Source: Chara braunii (lineage: Eukaryota; Streptophyta; Charophyceae; Charales; Characeae). From it: a stretch of DNA of 44,998 bases. The position numbers were made by a program, and so were the translations under genes. Below are positions 10,450-21,224 of this stretch, piece by piece. The stretch covers positions 1,303,559-1,348,556 of the forward strand of contig BFEA01000173.1 in the NCBI GenBank assembly GCA_003427395.1, in the 5' to 3' direction. Every line of letters starts with the position of its first letter. Within the stretch, counting starts at the first letter, position 1. The notes below the pieces were generated by a model. That model was not told where the DNA came from. It made no database searches and was given only the letters and a program-made list of their open reading frames with translations.

Positions 10450-11334
10450 TTCGATTCCCATAGGGGAATCGAAAAAAGACTGGGGCATTTCTCGATTTGT
10501 GCGTGTAATCCTTTGTGCAGGGGTCATGTTGTATCTACGCGGCCGTTTTCGTTCGTGAGATCTGACGATCTCGTGACCGAAAATGGTCGCGCTTCATGCT
10601 TGCATGGTGGGCCACTCCAAAAAAGTAGTTAGCCCAGGCAGAGTATCGTTGGGCTCGATCCCAATATCTGTTGGGTGAAAGTTCAATGCAGTACCTATTG
10701 GGCTAGCTCCTATCACGAAAGTTATCCCCGCCGCCCTTCCATTTGAAGGGTTGCGGCCCAGTAGGCCGCCTATTTTCGGGCCTAGGAAGGCGCAGTCCTG
10801 CCTTTCCCTGGTTTGGGCAGATGCAGTCCGCCTATCCCCTCCAAAGGCAGGTCGCCCTGCCGTCCTGCCAGTTGGGCTTGGTCTCGTAGGCCCGACAATC
10901 CCCCTTTAGTCATAGGTTTGCCCTCGGACCCTTAACGGTCCGTCCTTTTAAAAAAGGCATGACACTCTGGTCGTGTTAGCTCTTCTCACCGTCGCTGCAC
11001 CCCTGACACGATTATTTTTTGGTTTTTTTTTGTCCTGAATCACGCGGCTTAACAGCCGCGCGTCATTATTTTAGGTAGGATAGGTCTAGTTTTACCATTT
11101 CCATATCCGCGTGCCTCTGCGGCCTCGACAAAACTACCGACTACTACCATTATTTTCGGACGCCGCATGTATCCAGACTAGGGTTCAAAAAAGTTATAGT
11201 CTCTCGGCTATACATTAGTCTGAATAAACTTTTGGCAGTCGTTAGTCTCACCAAGTCCCTTAATTTAACAAAAAGGTCGGACAACGTCTGACATTGAAAA
11301 ACCCGAGCAGATACCCTTGTAAGGGTTTCTGCTC
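10450..11334. other. Island of hairpins (B)
   Basis: Clear stems: 10450-10459/10464-10473 (10 bp perfect, loop ATAG); 10539-10551/10578-10590 (13 bp with two G-T pairs); 10734-10739/10745-10750 (6); 10753-10758/10764-10769 (6); GGAAGGC/GCCTTTCC near 10785-10806 (7 with a bulge); GGCAGG/CCTGCC near 10846-10861 (6); CGGACC/GGTCCG near 10925-10942 (6); CGCGGCT/AGCCGCG near 11043-11060 (7); CAGACTA/TAGTCTG near 11172-11223 enclosing TATAG/CTATA; 11305-11316/11323-11334 (7+4 bp, loop TTGTAA). The density matches island A on the other side of the Penelope-like element. A B-box-like GAGTTCGATTCC at about 10448 forms part of the first hairpin. No coding region recognised. Confidence 0.75.
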
Positions 11335-11399
11335 CGACACCGTCTCAAAAGTTGGCCAGTCTGCTTTGGTTATAAGTCATTTTGGCCACAACATCGGTT

Positions 11400-11860
11400 G
11401 TTTGGTTTGTGGCAAAAGGCATGAAAATTTCTACAACCTGCACTACATGCAAACGGGGATGAAAAACAATAAGACACCTATGGCTTACATGTTCTGCCTC
11501 ACAACGAATCTGAGACTGATGGATTCAACACTGGAAAACAATTATGGGAAAAAAGTTTGAGTGGACAGACGAGTGAATCATGACAGGATGTACGACTGGT
11601 ACGAGTGAATGGAAGTATGTGGCACATGTGATTAGAGCTATGGTAGTGAAGATGATTTGGGATGATAGGAACAATCAATTGTTCCGCCACCAGTTCATAT
11701 CTGATATTAAAGTCAAGAAGCAAATTACTCCAAATATAAGAAGAACGATTTTGTGTAACTAGCGAAGGCGAAGGCAAACGACATGTGGAATAAATCATAA
11801 TCAACGGAAGTGGTTCTCAGATATTTGGGGAAGAGATTCAGGATGGTAGGAGTAAAGTTT
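11400..11860 (+). pseudogene. LINE 3'-terminal relic
   Basis: The frame around 11580-11762 reads TGTSEWKYVAHVIRAMVVKM, then IWDDRNNQLFRHQFISDIKV. This resembles the last region of plant LINE ORF2 after the zf-RVT domain (W..r..vl..iW..RN..iF). Flanking text has stops in every frame. The call rests on one motif and is tentative. Confidence 0.4.
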
Positions 11861-11884
11861 TCTTTTGTCCTTGGTTACTAGCCA

Positions 11885-12100
11885 CGATTGCGGGATGTAC
11901 AGCTGGCGCACTCGGCTAGAGCGGCGAAGGGACGACGCGACCTCGACCGTCTCGGCGGTCCGCGAGATTAATTATGCATCATCCCCAAGTTGTCTCTATG
12001 ATTTCTATTTAAAATCCTGCGTGACATGGCCGGGAGGGTTCCGCCTCTTCACAAGAAAAGGCGGGGGCCGATGTGCTCGACAACGAGGAACGAATTAATA
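11885..12100 (+). repeat. SINE-like repeat, copy 2
   Basis: Plus-strand copy of the repeat at 1925-2150, about 75-80 percent identical by eye, with the same A-box-like block (CTGGCGCACTCGGCTAGAGC) and a GGTTCC block about 130 bp downstream. Confidence 0.6.
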
Positions 12101-12109
12101 CCCTGCCTT

Positions 12110-13450
12110 GAACGGAGGACTCCTCTCCCTCGAGTTACAAGCTACGTAGAGCGGCTTCTGTCTTCTCTTGTTTTAAATTTTCAGGCATGGATATGTTAAA
12201 TTGTTTGACTCAAAAAAAGTTGTATAGAGGTAAACTCGGGGTTAGGCCCGACTAGCCACGAGTGCTTATTCCTTTTATCAAACGATATTGTTATTTTTTT
12301 TTTTTAGCTGTTGTGAATTAAGGATGAGTTTGGAAACGCTGGACCTGATTTCTAGTTCTTCTGTTTTAAGCCGAATCTGGATAATGGCCCCATTCTTCAG
12401 GTAGAATTGTAAGGTCCCCGGCCTCAACTTATCGTTTGGAAATAAATTCCCCCCCCCCCCAAAAAAAAAGGGTAAGGCGACCATCAGTTTGCTACATCTC
12501 TAATGACGCCAACCATCTCTTGAAGAGTATGAGGGGTTTAGAGGTCGAAGAGAGGACCCATAATGGAAGTTTCACCATATGTGCAGGATGCAACATGGCA
12601 CGCGCCACATAGGAGTCCGCCCAGTATGGTTCTCATCTATCAACGTGAAATTCGGTATGTCGACGTTTAGGCGCACAAGATCGGTGTACTTGATGGAAGC
12701 CTCACATGCTGGCGGAAGCCTCAAATGCTGGTCATGGTAGGTTGGGAGAAAACGAACGTCATAGATAGGGAGTAGGAAGGGAATAATCCAAGGATGAAAG
12801 AAGTCATCACTAAGTATACCCCTCCTAATTCCAAGGCAGGTATAGAAGGAAGGCTTGGGGGACCCTGTTAAATCCTCGATGCTGTGGACGGGTGAGGGAC
12901 AAGATGAAGGGGAAGGCAAATGAGTCATATTCACGAACATGGAGCAAGCATATGAAGAAGACGAAGCATGAATAGATGTGCCCGCTCAGGTGAGGCCCTA
13001 ATTAGGAACGACTGCAATAGAGGGGGGACTCTTGTCTCTACCTTAGAGGGAGGAGGTAAGCGTCAAGAGATACATAAGAGGAGAACGGACGCTGTTAATG
13101 GAGAAGATGCAAGTGACGCTGACTTCAATACATCAAGGGAAGGAATATTCATGGAAAGTTCGACAAAGTCAATCGAGGGGAACCACCTTCCAGAGACTAG
13201 TTACGGATATTAGGACAAGATGTTTCAGGTATAATTTTCATTAACCCTAAATCCCCATAAGTTATTGCTCAGGCTTGCATAGATCAGACCTCCGTTTGAC
13301 TTCAACTTGCGTTTATTCTTGCGATGGATAGGAAGTAGAGTATTGTATCACAAAAGTTTGGGCAAATCGTTAGACAATTGCGTCGGATTTATACGACAAT
13401 ATATTCGCAAGTTTAAAAATCATTGGGAATTTGGTGGTAGGGCACTCGTG
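12110..13450. other. No gene recognised
   Basis: No convincing coding signal. It contains a short C10-A9 homopolymer switch near 12449-12470. The part from about 13215 to 13450 may be a heavily decayed LINE fragment but no motif is clear enough to claim. Confidence 0.4.
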
Positions 13451-13462
13451 GTTAACCATCTC

Positions 13463-14000
13463 TCCTCCACTCATGGTTAATAGGTGGTGTCATTTTCGGC
13501 GAATTTTTCATCGGAACTGCAATATTTCCCTGAATTTTTGCTTTTTCTTGTTTTTATTTTTTATCTGACATATATGTCCTTTAGGGTATATCTCTCCACT
13601 CATGGTTAATAGGTGGTGTCATTTTCGACGAATTTTTCATCGGAACTGCCATATTTCCCTGAAATTTTTTTTTTTCTTGTTTTTTTTTTTTTTTTGACAT
13701 ATATCTCCTTTAGGGTATATCTGTATTCAGTTTCAATGTATTTGGACCAATAACAAAAAAGTTGGCAAAAACACCGAATTTGGAAAAAGTTTTGGCGAAC
13801 TTCGAAAGCTACTCCGAATAGGGTTTTATAGTGCTTTTGAGTTTTTGTTTTTCGTTTTTTTTTTGCCTGTTTGTTTTTTTGGTGTTTGTATTATAAGGTT
13901 CCATTGTTTGTTCGCAAAATTTTCGACAACAGTGCTTGTAGTGATGTGGCGAAAAACCCCGTAGTGATGTGGCGAAAACCCCCGAATCTTTGGTCTTCCA
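13463..14000. mobile_element. 538-bp insertion flanked by an 11-bp direct repeat
   Basis: TTAACCATCTC occurs at 13452-13462 and at 14001-14011, as expected for a target-site duplication. The insert begins with a 129-bp tandem duplication (units from 13467 and 13596, each starting CCACTCATGGTTAATAGGTGG), contains T-rich tracts, and near its end has GTAGTGATGTGGCGAAAA twice. No coding capacity. It could be a non-autonomous retroelement, but chance or microhomology cannot be excluded. Confidence 0.45.
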
Positions 14001-14033
14001 TTAACCATCTCGCTGGTAGGGAAGAATGACTAG

Positions 14034-15105
14034 TCAAGGAGATGCAGAAGTCGAAGCAGAACGAATTCGTTCCCTCATAGCCAGTTGCTTTGAGGATGGG
14101 GTCTTGTCAGAAGGTCTAAACCATGACACATATGTTGTCGAAGGTCGTACCACAAAAATCACTATTAATCCAAAGTTGGATGACGTGGTATTATGATGGC
14201 TCAAAGAGTGTACGGTGATAGCCCTCTTCCAATGGGATGCAAAATCCCTCCCTAATAAAATCAAAGAGATGCTAATCCGTATCTACAAAGATGGGTGGTG
14301 TGGCAATTCAACGGTCAATCCCTCACTAAAGAGAGGGCAAGTGAAAAATGAGAGCGCTAATACGTTTTCCTATGTAGCTACTACCAAAGAAATTGCATAC
14401 TTCTTAGTAACAAAGGACATACAAAATTAAACTCAATTCCACAAATATCTTATTCGCTATCCAGTTCCGCAGGTGGACCACAAAGAATGAACTAGATGAC
14501 ATGAAGGCCTAGGAGACCACAAACAGATTTTGTGTAATGCCAATTAGGGTATCCTTACATGCCATGTTTCATTTGCACTAAGCGATTGAAAACTCAATGA
14601 GGAAAATCCCAAAAATCTACCCTTCCCAGTACAACAACACTTTCCAAGACTGATGAATGTGATTGTGGATCTAACCTCAACAGTCAAACACTCGTGGAAA
14701 AATGTGGTAGAGTTTACGAAGGATGATGAGAATAAATTGAAGTTGTAATTCGCTTTTCATGTCATTAATTGGTGCAAAAAATTTCAATCGTACTATCACA
14801 TGGAAGATAACCCAATCTGCATTAATCACCCCCAACATAATAATTTCCAAAGAGTTGCACCACCGCAACCTCACGCATCGACAAACAACTCTGGTAGGGG
14901 AACGGACCGAGATTGGAATGATGGCCCTTCCACATAACCGACGGGAGGGCTAGGTTTTGGAAGAGGCTCCTTAGGGGCCAACTCCCTCCCGTTCCCCCCC
15001 CCAAGGCCCCTATGCCCCACCTCCCTTGGGAGGCCTGGCGTTTGCACATTCACAAGGAAACCACCATTCCTCGCCAGTAGGAACAACCCCCAGACCTTTC
15101 GTATC
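14034..15105 (+). pseudogene. LINE ORF1 (gag-like) relic
   Basis: One plus-strand reading, with several stops, gives GDAEVEAERIRSLIASCFED, then WLKECTVIALFQWDAKSLPN, then ATTKEIAYFLVTKD, then a block with AIENSMGKI-like text and MNVIVDL, and finally WCKKFQSYYHMEDN. The last block resembles a CCHC zinc knuckle with its second cysteine lost, followed by a Gly/Ser/Pro-rich tail. This layout (conserved N-terminal domain, knuckle, low-complexity tail) fits ORF1 of plant LINEs. Frame breaks are present near 14194, 14430 and 14745. Confidence 0.5.
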
Positions 15106-15109
15106 ATAG

Positions 15110-15600
15110 CAGGGAGGGATCACCATCCCGTATGTACGGAGGTCCCCGGACCGACCTCCGTACGTACGGGCGTTCGGCCCCCACCAAAAATTATTTCGGG
15201 GTTTAAAAGTAAGTTTATTTTTCTGAATTTTTTTTTTTTTTAAATTCTCTATGATGTGAGGTACATGCCTATAAGTTTTTGAAGTGCTTTCGCTAAGCCA
15301 AACAAAAAATAAAAATCGTCAAAGATGGCAGTGTCAAAACGTGGTCGCCCACTCACTATTTTGTTTGTTTTCACTTTTTATTTTTTCTTTTCATTTTATT
15401 GCAGGGCCTTAACACGTTTATTGTTTTTTGAAGTACATATTTGTAATTTTCAGGGCATTTGGCTGTGCCAAAAAAATAAAAAAATCGCCAAAGATGGCAA
15501 TGTCGAAAACGTGCTCGCTCACTCACTGGTAATTTTAATTTTTTTTTTTTAATTATGAGTTTTATTTTTTGTATTTTATGCTAGGCTACCGGAGTCGCCC
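15110..15600 (-). mobile_element. Non-autonomous hAT-type element, copy M1 (partial)
   Basis: It matches the reverse of 42401-43116 for nearly 480 bp. The end starts CAGGGAGGGATCACC, followed by the GTATGTACGGAGGTCC and CCTCCGTACGTACGGGCG blocks, then two copies of the ATCGYCAAAGATGGC unit near 15316 and 15483. The far terminal repeat is not conserved; a GC-rich cap (CTAGGCTACC onward, to about 15655) follows instead. Confidence 0.7.
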
Positions 15601-15862
15601 GACCCGCCTGGGCGGCATTGCCCGGGGGGCCACCCGCCCGGGGTACTCGGGCGACTCGAAATCCGCATTTTTTTTTGCTTTTTTTTTTTTATCCCTTTTT
15701 ACGCCCACCTGGACCTCTGCAAATCCGTTGTTTTTTTTTTTTTCCTCACGTCTTTCGTCCCACCCTGTACCCGCCATCCAGCTGGGGTGGGAGGGGTGTC
15801 AACCTTCCAGGTGGGTCTGGGGGGTTGTGGTTGGTTTGGGGGTAAGGGGGCTCCACCTTCAG

Positions 15863-16164
15863 CTGATACACAGACAGAGTCATGGGTGCAAGACGCTCTT
15901 GGCAAGAAGACAATTTATGATCCAGGTGCTCCACCTCCTTTGGCAGAGGTACGTAATGCAATTCCTAACCATTGACTTTAGAGGGATGCTTGGCGATCTA
16001 TTAGCTATGTAGTGTGCCTTGATGTGGTTGTTGTGTTTGGCCTCGTGGTTGTTGCCGCCTTCTTGAACAACTGGTTTGTCTGGCCCTTCTATTGGCTGGC
16101 ACAGAGCACCATATTCCGGGCTCTCTTTGTTGGTGGCCATGATTGTGGACATGGGGAGATTTGT
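15863..16164 (+). pseudogene. Omega-3 fatty acid desaturase exon fragment (FAD3/FAD7-type)
   Basis: One frame reads YDPGAPPPLAEVRNAIPNH, stop, L, stop, RDAWRSISYVV, then VVVVFGLVVVAAFLNNWFVW, PFYWLAQSTIFRALF and GGHDCGHG. This matches the plant omega-3 desaturase region around the first histidine box (F/YDPGAPPPF...IRAAIPKHC...WRS.SYV...LNNW.VWP.YW.AQGT.FWALFVLGHDCGHG). Membrane-bound desaturases use three histidine boxes to hold a di-iron centre and put a double bond at the omega-3 position of 18:2 acyl lipids. Here only box 1 (HDCGH, 16138-16152) is present. Two stops (TGA 15973-15975 and TAG 15979-15981) replace conserved positions and a TGA follows at 16165. An AG at 15861-15862 could be a relic acceptor. 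No other exons are seen, so this is a gene fragment. Confidence 0.8.
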
Positions 16165-16196
16165 TGACATGCCAAATGGACTGAGCTTGTGTTCGT

Positions 16197-16292
16197 TTTG
16201 CTCATTCGATACTCAAAGGTGACATGAACGTTTAGCTTTGTCGTCAACGCCTATTTTTTTTGCTCATTCGATACTCAAGGGTGACATAAACG
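16197..16292. repeat. 62-bp tandem duplication
   Basis: TTTGCTCATTCGATACTCAA and the following GGTGACATRAACGT occur twice with a period of 62 bp. Confidence 0.85.
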
Positions 16293-16571
16293 TACTTAAA
16301 AAAAAAAAAAACAGAAGTCAAGGCTAGTGTAACTTATATATGCTACAGGTCCCTACTGTAACATGTTTGTTAGAGGGTCCAACTGTGACATGTATGCAAC
16401 AGGGTGCAACCCTGAGGTCGGTATAGGACAAAACTTATTGCATGGTTAGATTCTACGTGGTAAGCAGCAAAATCATTCAATTTTGTTGTTTTTATGAGTC
16501 ATCAAACAATCTGCCTGAAGTATATGTCTACATTTTTCGCAAGGAAGGAGGACAATTGTGTATGTTAGGGT

Positions 16572-16593
16572 GTGTGTATGTTTGTGTGTTTGT

Positions 16594-16659
<66 letters not shown>

Positions 16660-16665
16660 AAGATG
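16572..16665. repeat. (GT)n-(GA)n compound microsatellite
   Basis: GT-rich tract (with TTTGTG interruptions) switching to GA repeats at about 16626. A similar compound tract lies at 20203-20256. A poly(A)-(CAA)-(GAA) tract follows at 17078-17160. Confidence 0.95.
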
Positions 16666-17323
16666 AGTGGGGGTTAAAGACGTAAGAAACAAAGGGAGAG
16701 AGGTAGTCAGAAGGCAGGTATCCAGACAGGCAGAGAGGTGAGTAAATAAGCATTGCATTCTACACATATAGTATTGCCCTCTGCCTGTCTCACACAATAC
16801 CACATACAGTACTGCACTCTGCCCACACAATACCACAAAGTATTTTGTCACAGTGCCTACATAGCAGTTCACTCTGTCGACATAGTCCTGCACTATGCCC
16901 GTCTCATACAATGTCACATACGGTACTGCACTTTGTCGACACAATACCACATAGTACTATGTCACAGTGTCGACACAACACTGCGCCCTGCCTACACAGT
17001 GTTATTTGCATTGTGTTCTCATAAACGAGTCCCACCGGGCCACTGCCATCAACAGACCAGCACCACTAAAAGTAACAAGCAAAAAAAAAAAAAAAAAAAA
17101 AAAACAACAACAACAACAACAACAACGAAGAAGAAGAAGAATATGAAGAAGAAAAAGATGTAGATAAAGAAGATGAAGAAGGAGAAGTAGAATAAGAAAA
17201 ACAAGAACAAAAAGAAAATGTTCATCTTAAAAAAGTGAAGGGGGATGAAAAGGAAGAAGAGAAAAAGAAGAGGACGGAAAAGAGAACGAGAAAAAGGCGA
17301 TCAAGAAGACGACGTTTCCCTCA

Positions 17324-19900
17324 CTAGCACCAGTTGGGGTCTGACTCGCCGCTGGACATTTCGTCTGTGCTGTCTTCCGGTGTGGTGGGATCGTCTTCAA
17401 TGACACGAGAATGTTCTTTTTGTGATGTCTCTTTCCCGCCTGCAGTACGAGTGCGCATCGGGGGTGCTTTCGACGCAAGCGCCTTATTTGTTCCCTCTCC
17501 TTTGCGTGGCCGTCCCCGCCCCCGTTTGACTGTCGGTGCAATGACCGTTTGAGCTTCAGGCTTCCTCTTTCTGACTGTGCGACTTAATTCTAAATTGTTG
17601 TGCACGAGGTCGCCCTGCAGGCTAGGGAAAGGAGGGGAACACTAGTGCTGCTTACACGGGTGTTGCTGCTGCTTCTGCCGACGAGGGTTACATTCTTTTT
17701 GCTGCTGGTGTTGCTCATCATGTTGTTGCTCATGCTACTTCTGTTGATGCCGATGCTGTCCCACATCGTCTAATTGCTTTTGTGCATCCTCTCATCGTTG
17801 CATATCCTCCCACTTATGTTGTTGCTGCTGCTGCTTCTGCTCGTCCTGTTGCGCATCCTCTTGTTGCTGCAGTTGCAGCTCGTCCTGCCGCTGGATATTT
17901 TGCTGCTTGTCGTCCTGCTGTGAGTCCCCTTGCTGCTGCAGCTATGCTCGTCTTCTGCGGCATATCTTGTTGTTTTTCATCCTGGTGCTGCTGCTCTGTT
18001 GGCACTCCGTATGATGCCGCTGCTGCTGGTTAACCTCTGTAGGGGGCCAGAGCTGCTCTGAGACCACTGATGCAGCCTCCGCGGCACTGCCCGCTATTGG
18101 TCTTGCCAAGGAGTTGGCTTCAACAGGATTGGGTGTTGACTGCACCTCCCGTGTCGTGCAGACTCTTGAAAGAGGGGGGACTACTACACGCCTTGCATTA
18201 TCTTGCTCAACCCTCTGTTGCACAATCGCACGATCCCTCTCTGCAAGGGCCCTCGTTGCGACCCTTTCCACAATGTCCTCAGTGGACTCCCCTGCGCACC
18301 CATGTTGGGCATTTCTGGCAAAACGTGGATCGATTAATGGCGGTTCGTCATCCCGATCCTCATCAGGCTCGCTACCATCACCGGGTGGAAGTAACTCGAA
18401 GTTCGGGTCCTCCTCCTCGTCCTCGTCGCTCTCTTCCTCTTCCTCCCCTCGGAGTCTACATCAATCGGAGCCTTTTCTTTCGCCAGTCTTGCTGGGTGAC
18501 TTCTCAGTTGTGCAGTCTTTCCTTTCCCACTCTAAATGAGATCCTCATCATCCTTATAGCTCGATGTGTCATCATACTCATCACCTTTTAAAATCCTCTC
18601 TCTCGGCGCTTTCCTCTGCCTGCCTTGCCGCCTCCTCTGTTGTGTTCTCCAATGGCCCCGGCAAGACTGTCGGGTCTTGGGGGTTCGGATCCTCCAGATC
18701 GTCGAAGAATGTGCCCCACACATCCAAAAATCCGCACTTTACACCCTTGCGCACCGCTTTGAGCCCCATATTCCAGTGTATGTACACCAAGTTTGCCACA
18801 CTCGTGCTTGAGAGGTTGTTCCTCCTCTTGGTGTGAACCAAGTCAAGTGAGGACCAGTTTTTCTCAGCAAGTGTGGCAATGCTCCAGATCGCGGTCACCC
18901 TCGTGGCAATCTTTTGCAGGTTTGTATGGTTGCCCCCATACGATGCCCACCACTGGGAGACCGTCTTCTTGGTTAGGGAACTATCTCCCCTCCCGAACGT
19001 ATCCCACTTAGGTTCTCTTCTGTCGGGGGAGAGAAGAAAATGCGCTGCATGTGTGGGCTGCCGCATCATGCTGCAGCGGTCATCCATGAGCCTGAAAATC
19101 TCTTCCAACTGCTGTCGTGACAACCCGTCAATGTTCTGCAGGCAGGCACGAAGCATGTCCCCGAACATCCACAAATGGGAAGGTGATGTCCCATCCATGC
19201 CCATCCTCCTCAAGATCTCATGCACAGGTCGCATCACATTCACCATCCTGTGCACCCCTTTCCACCACTCCTCCAATTTGACTCTTTGGAAGATGTCATC
19301 CACCTTCTTCCTTGACTCCTTGGCGCTCCAATGAATGTCCAACCCTCCAATTTGACCCTTTGGAAGATGTCATCCACCTTCTTCCTTGAATCCTTGGCGC
19401 TCCAATGAATGTCCAGCCACCCAGTCTTCGTCATATCCTCGAAAACCCATTGCCTATCTGCGAGTCTTAACGACATTTGGTAGACGGACGCGAACCGGAC
19501 TTCGGTGGGAAAAATGAGGGTCTTCTTGTCATCCATAGAAGATTTGGAGTACAAACTGATTGTACGATGGTGGTTCTCATGAACTTCAACATTGTTTTGG
19601 CCTGCTTCCTGATCGGCAGCACCCACTCAAGGTTCGATATATCCTTGAGGATGAGGCTTAGGGTGTGCGCTGCACATGGAAACCATGGAATCTTTGCGAT
19701 GTTCAAATCCCTCCGGGGACGTAGAATCTTTGCAGCCCTCTTGTTTACATTTGCGTTGTCCGTGCAAATGACATTTACCTTATGCACCCCAATTTCCCTT
19801 ATCACCTCCTCCCAAATTTTGGCAAGAGCCGTGATATTTTTCTTCTATGCTTCAATGGGTACATGTAATTTTGATTTTTTGTTGGATAGCGTGCATTTAT
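17324..19900 (-). pseudogene. hAT-superfamily transposase, decayed, with Q-rich and AT-hook tail
   Basis: Read on the minus strand, about 19840-19470 gives EEVIREIGVHKVNVICTDNA, then FPCAAHTLSLILKDISNLEW, the DUF659-type catalytic core (CTDNA..N..AA.iL; C.aHtLsLiLkDi). After a frame change come FPTEVRFASVYQMSLRLADR and WWKGVHRMVNVMRPVHEILR. At 19010-18820 the text VSQWWASYGGNHTNLQKIAT, AEKNWSSLDLVHTKRRNNL and LVYIHWNM is the hAT dimerisation domain. An acidic, then basic stretch follows, then a Q/D-rich region (about 17940-17700) that shifts frame at least twice, and a C-terminal AT-hook (KRGRGRPRKGEG, about 17510) ending near 17327. The BED zinc finger and N-terminus are missing. A 74-bp internal duplication disrupts the frame. 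Confidence 0.82.
19272..19419. repeat. 74-bp tandem duplication inside the hAT transposase
   Basis: Units at 19272 and 19346 (starting TCCAATTTGACYCTTTGGAA) are almost identical. The 74-bp period is not a multiple of three and therefore shifts the transposase frame. Confidence 0.95.
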
Positions 19901-20198
19901 GCACATAAGAATAGAGGCACCTCTTTCTTTCCGATGCTTTGCCTTCCATCTCTACCATGTTTCTCGTATCTTGCATTCTCGATCCCCTAGCGCACACACC
20001 ATTGTTTGTGCAGGTCATCTCTTCCTCTTTCCTCTTCTTGAATTTCTTTCCTTGCCATGCCTCTCACTTCCTGCTTTTTGCTCTTATCCATGTACTCTAC
20101 TTTCTGATCGGGCGATGTCACCGCACGAGGGGTCCTTGCATGGCTCCCATGCAGCGATTTAGCCATACAGTGCAGTAGGCACTTCCTTCTTCCCGCTG

Positions 20199-20202
<4 letters not shown>

Positions 20203-20256
<54 letters not shown>
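20203..20256. repeat. (GT)n-(GA)n microsatellite
   Basis: About 20 GT units followed by GA units. It lies upstream (minus-strand sense) of the hAT transposase relic, where its missing N-terminus would be. Confidence 0.97.
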
Positions 20257-20257
<1 letters not shown>

Positions 20258-20761
20258 GCGGTGTGGTTAGTGTTGTCTTGGAAGGGGGCGGAAGTCATGG
20301 GTGGTCGTGGTGGGCTAGTGAAGGAGATGGAGAAGAAGAGGAAGAGGAGGATGTTGTCCCCGATTGCTTGTTTCGTTGTGGAGAAGAAGTAGGGGTTGTA
20401 GGGTTTGAAAATACCTACAAGATATGGTGGAAGCCCACAACGACTTCAACCAAGCGGGGAAGAGGTTAGGTTCATCACGAGTACGAGCGGAGAAGGAGGT
20501 CGGTCGGTCGGCTGAAGCGGTCAATGAGAGATGATGATGACATGCGTCACATTGCTGTTCATCAGCCAATGGCGCTGCCAATGAGAGATGATGCCACGTG
20601 TCCTCATCTCATCCTCCTCATCCCATGCTCCTCATCTCATCCTCCTCCTTGTCCAATTTGATCTATTCCATGTCCTTGATTTCTCCGAAAGCCCGTGGTT
20701 TTCGTTGCGGGCGAAAAAAAAAACCGTGGTTGTCGATTGAAGATCACGCTTGGGATCCTAT

Positions 20762-20869
20762 CGTCTTCAGCTGAATAGAAGGCCCGGTCATCATGCCTGT
20801 ATTTGGGGCAACTTTCAGTCTAGATACAACTCTAATAATCGGGCGTTCTATTCGGGATGACGGCTGTAG
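20762..20869. mobile_element. Foldback element F, copy F1
   Basis: About 108 bp whose halves are imperfect reverse complements: CGTCTTCAGCTGAATAGAA and GGCCCGGTCAT pair with ATCGGGCGTTCTATTCGGG and ATGACGG. The centre GGGGCAACTTTCAGTCTAGA is shared with copies at 32406-32524, 32893-33006 and 35967-36081. The size and shape are those of a MITE. Confidence 0.75.
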
Positions 20870-20981
20870 TTTGTCTGGATTCTCTGTTTCTGGCCATTAA
20901 TCTTCATTCCCCGCCCACCCCCCAATTATCGATGGCGGCCTCAAACGGGGAACCCAGGGGAGGGGACCAATGGAATTAGCG

Positions 20982-21077
20982 CCTGAATCTGAACGTTTTT
21001 GTGGAAAGATGCAAAAAAGCAGATCAATGATCAATTGCTATTTTCTGCTCCTATCAACAAACACGTTCAGATTCAGG
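20982..21077. repeat. 15-bp perfect inverted repeat
   Basis: CCTGAATCTGAACGT at 20982-20996 pairs exactly with 21063-21077, with weaker pairing continuing inward. The enclosed 66 bp has no recognised feature. Confidence 0.8.
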
Positions 21078-21224
21078 AGTTCCTCCCCATAGTGTGTGTG
21101 TGGGGGGGTTGTTTTAATCATCGTTGTTCTTCCCTTTTGCCCTCGTACTCATCATTTTTTTTTCCCCCTCTATCGTCGTGTTGCCATGTCATCGTTTTTT
21201 TTCCCTTCCTCTTATCCTTGTGCA

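Noticed and set aside
10440-10475. tRNA gene suggested by GAGTTCGATTCCC
   Set aside because: Only the B-box-like word is present; no A box, anticodon arm or acceptor pairing around it.
13216-13450. Possible LINE reverse transcriptase fragment
   Set aside because: A few residues (AQACIDQTSV) are suggestive but no motif block is long enough to support the call.
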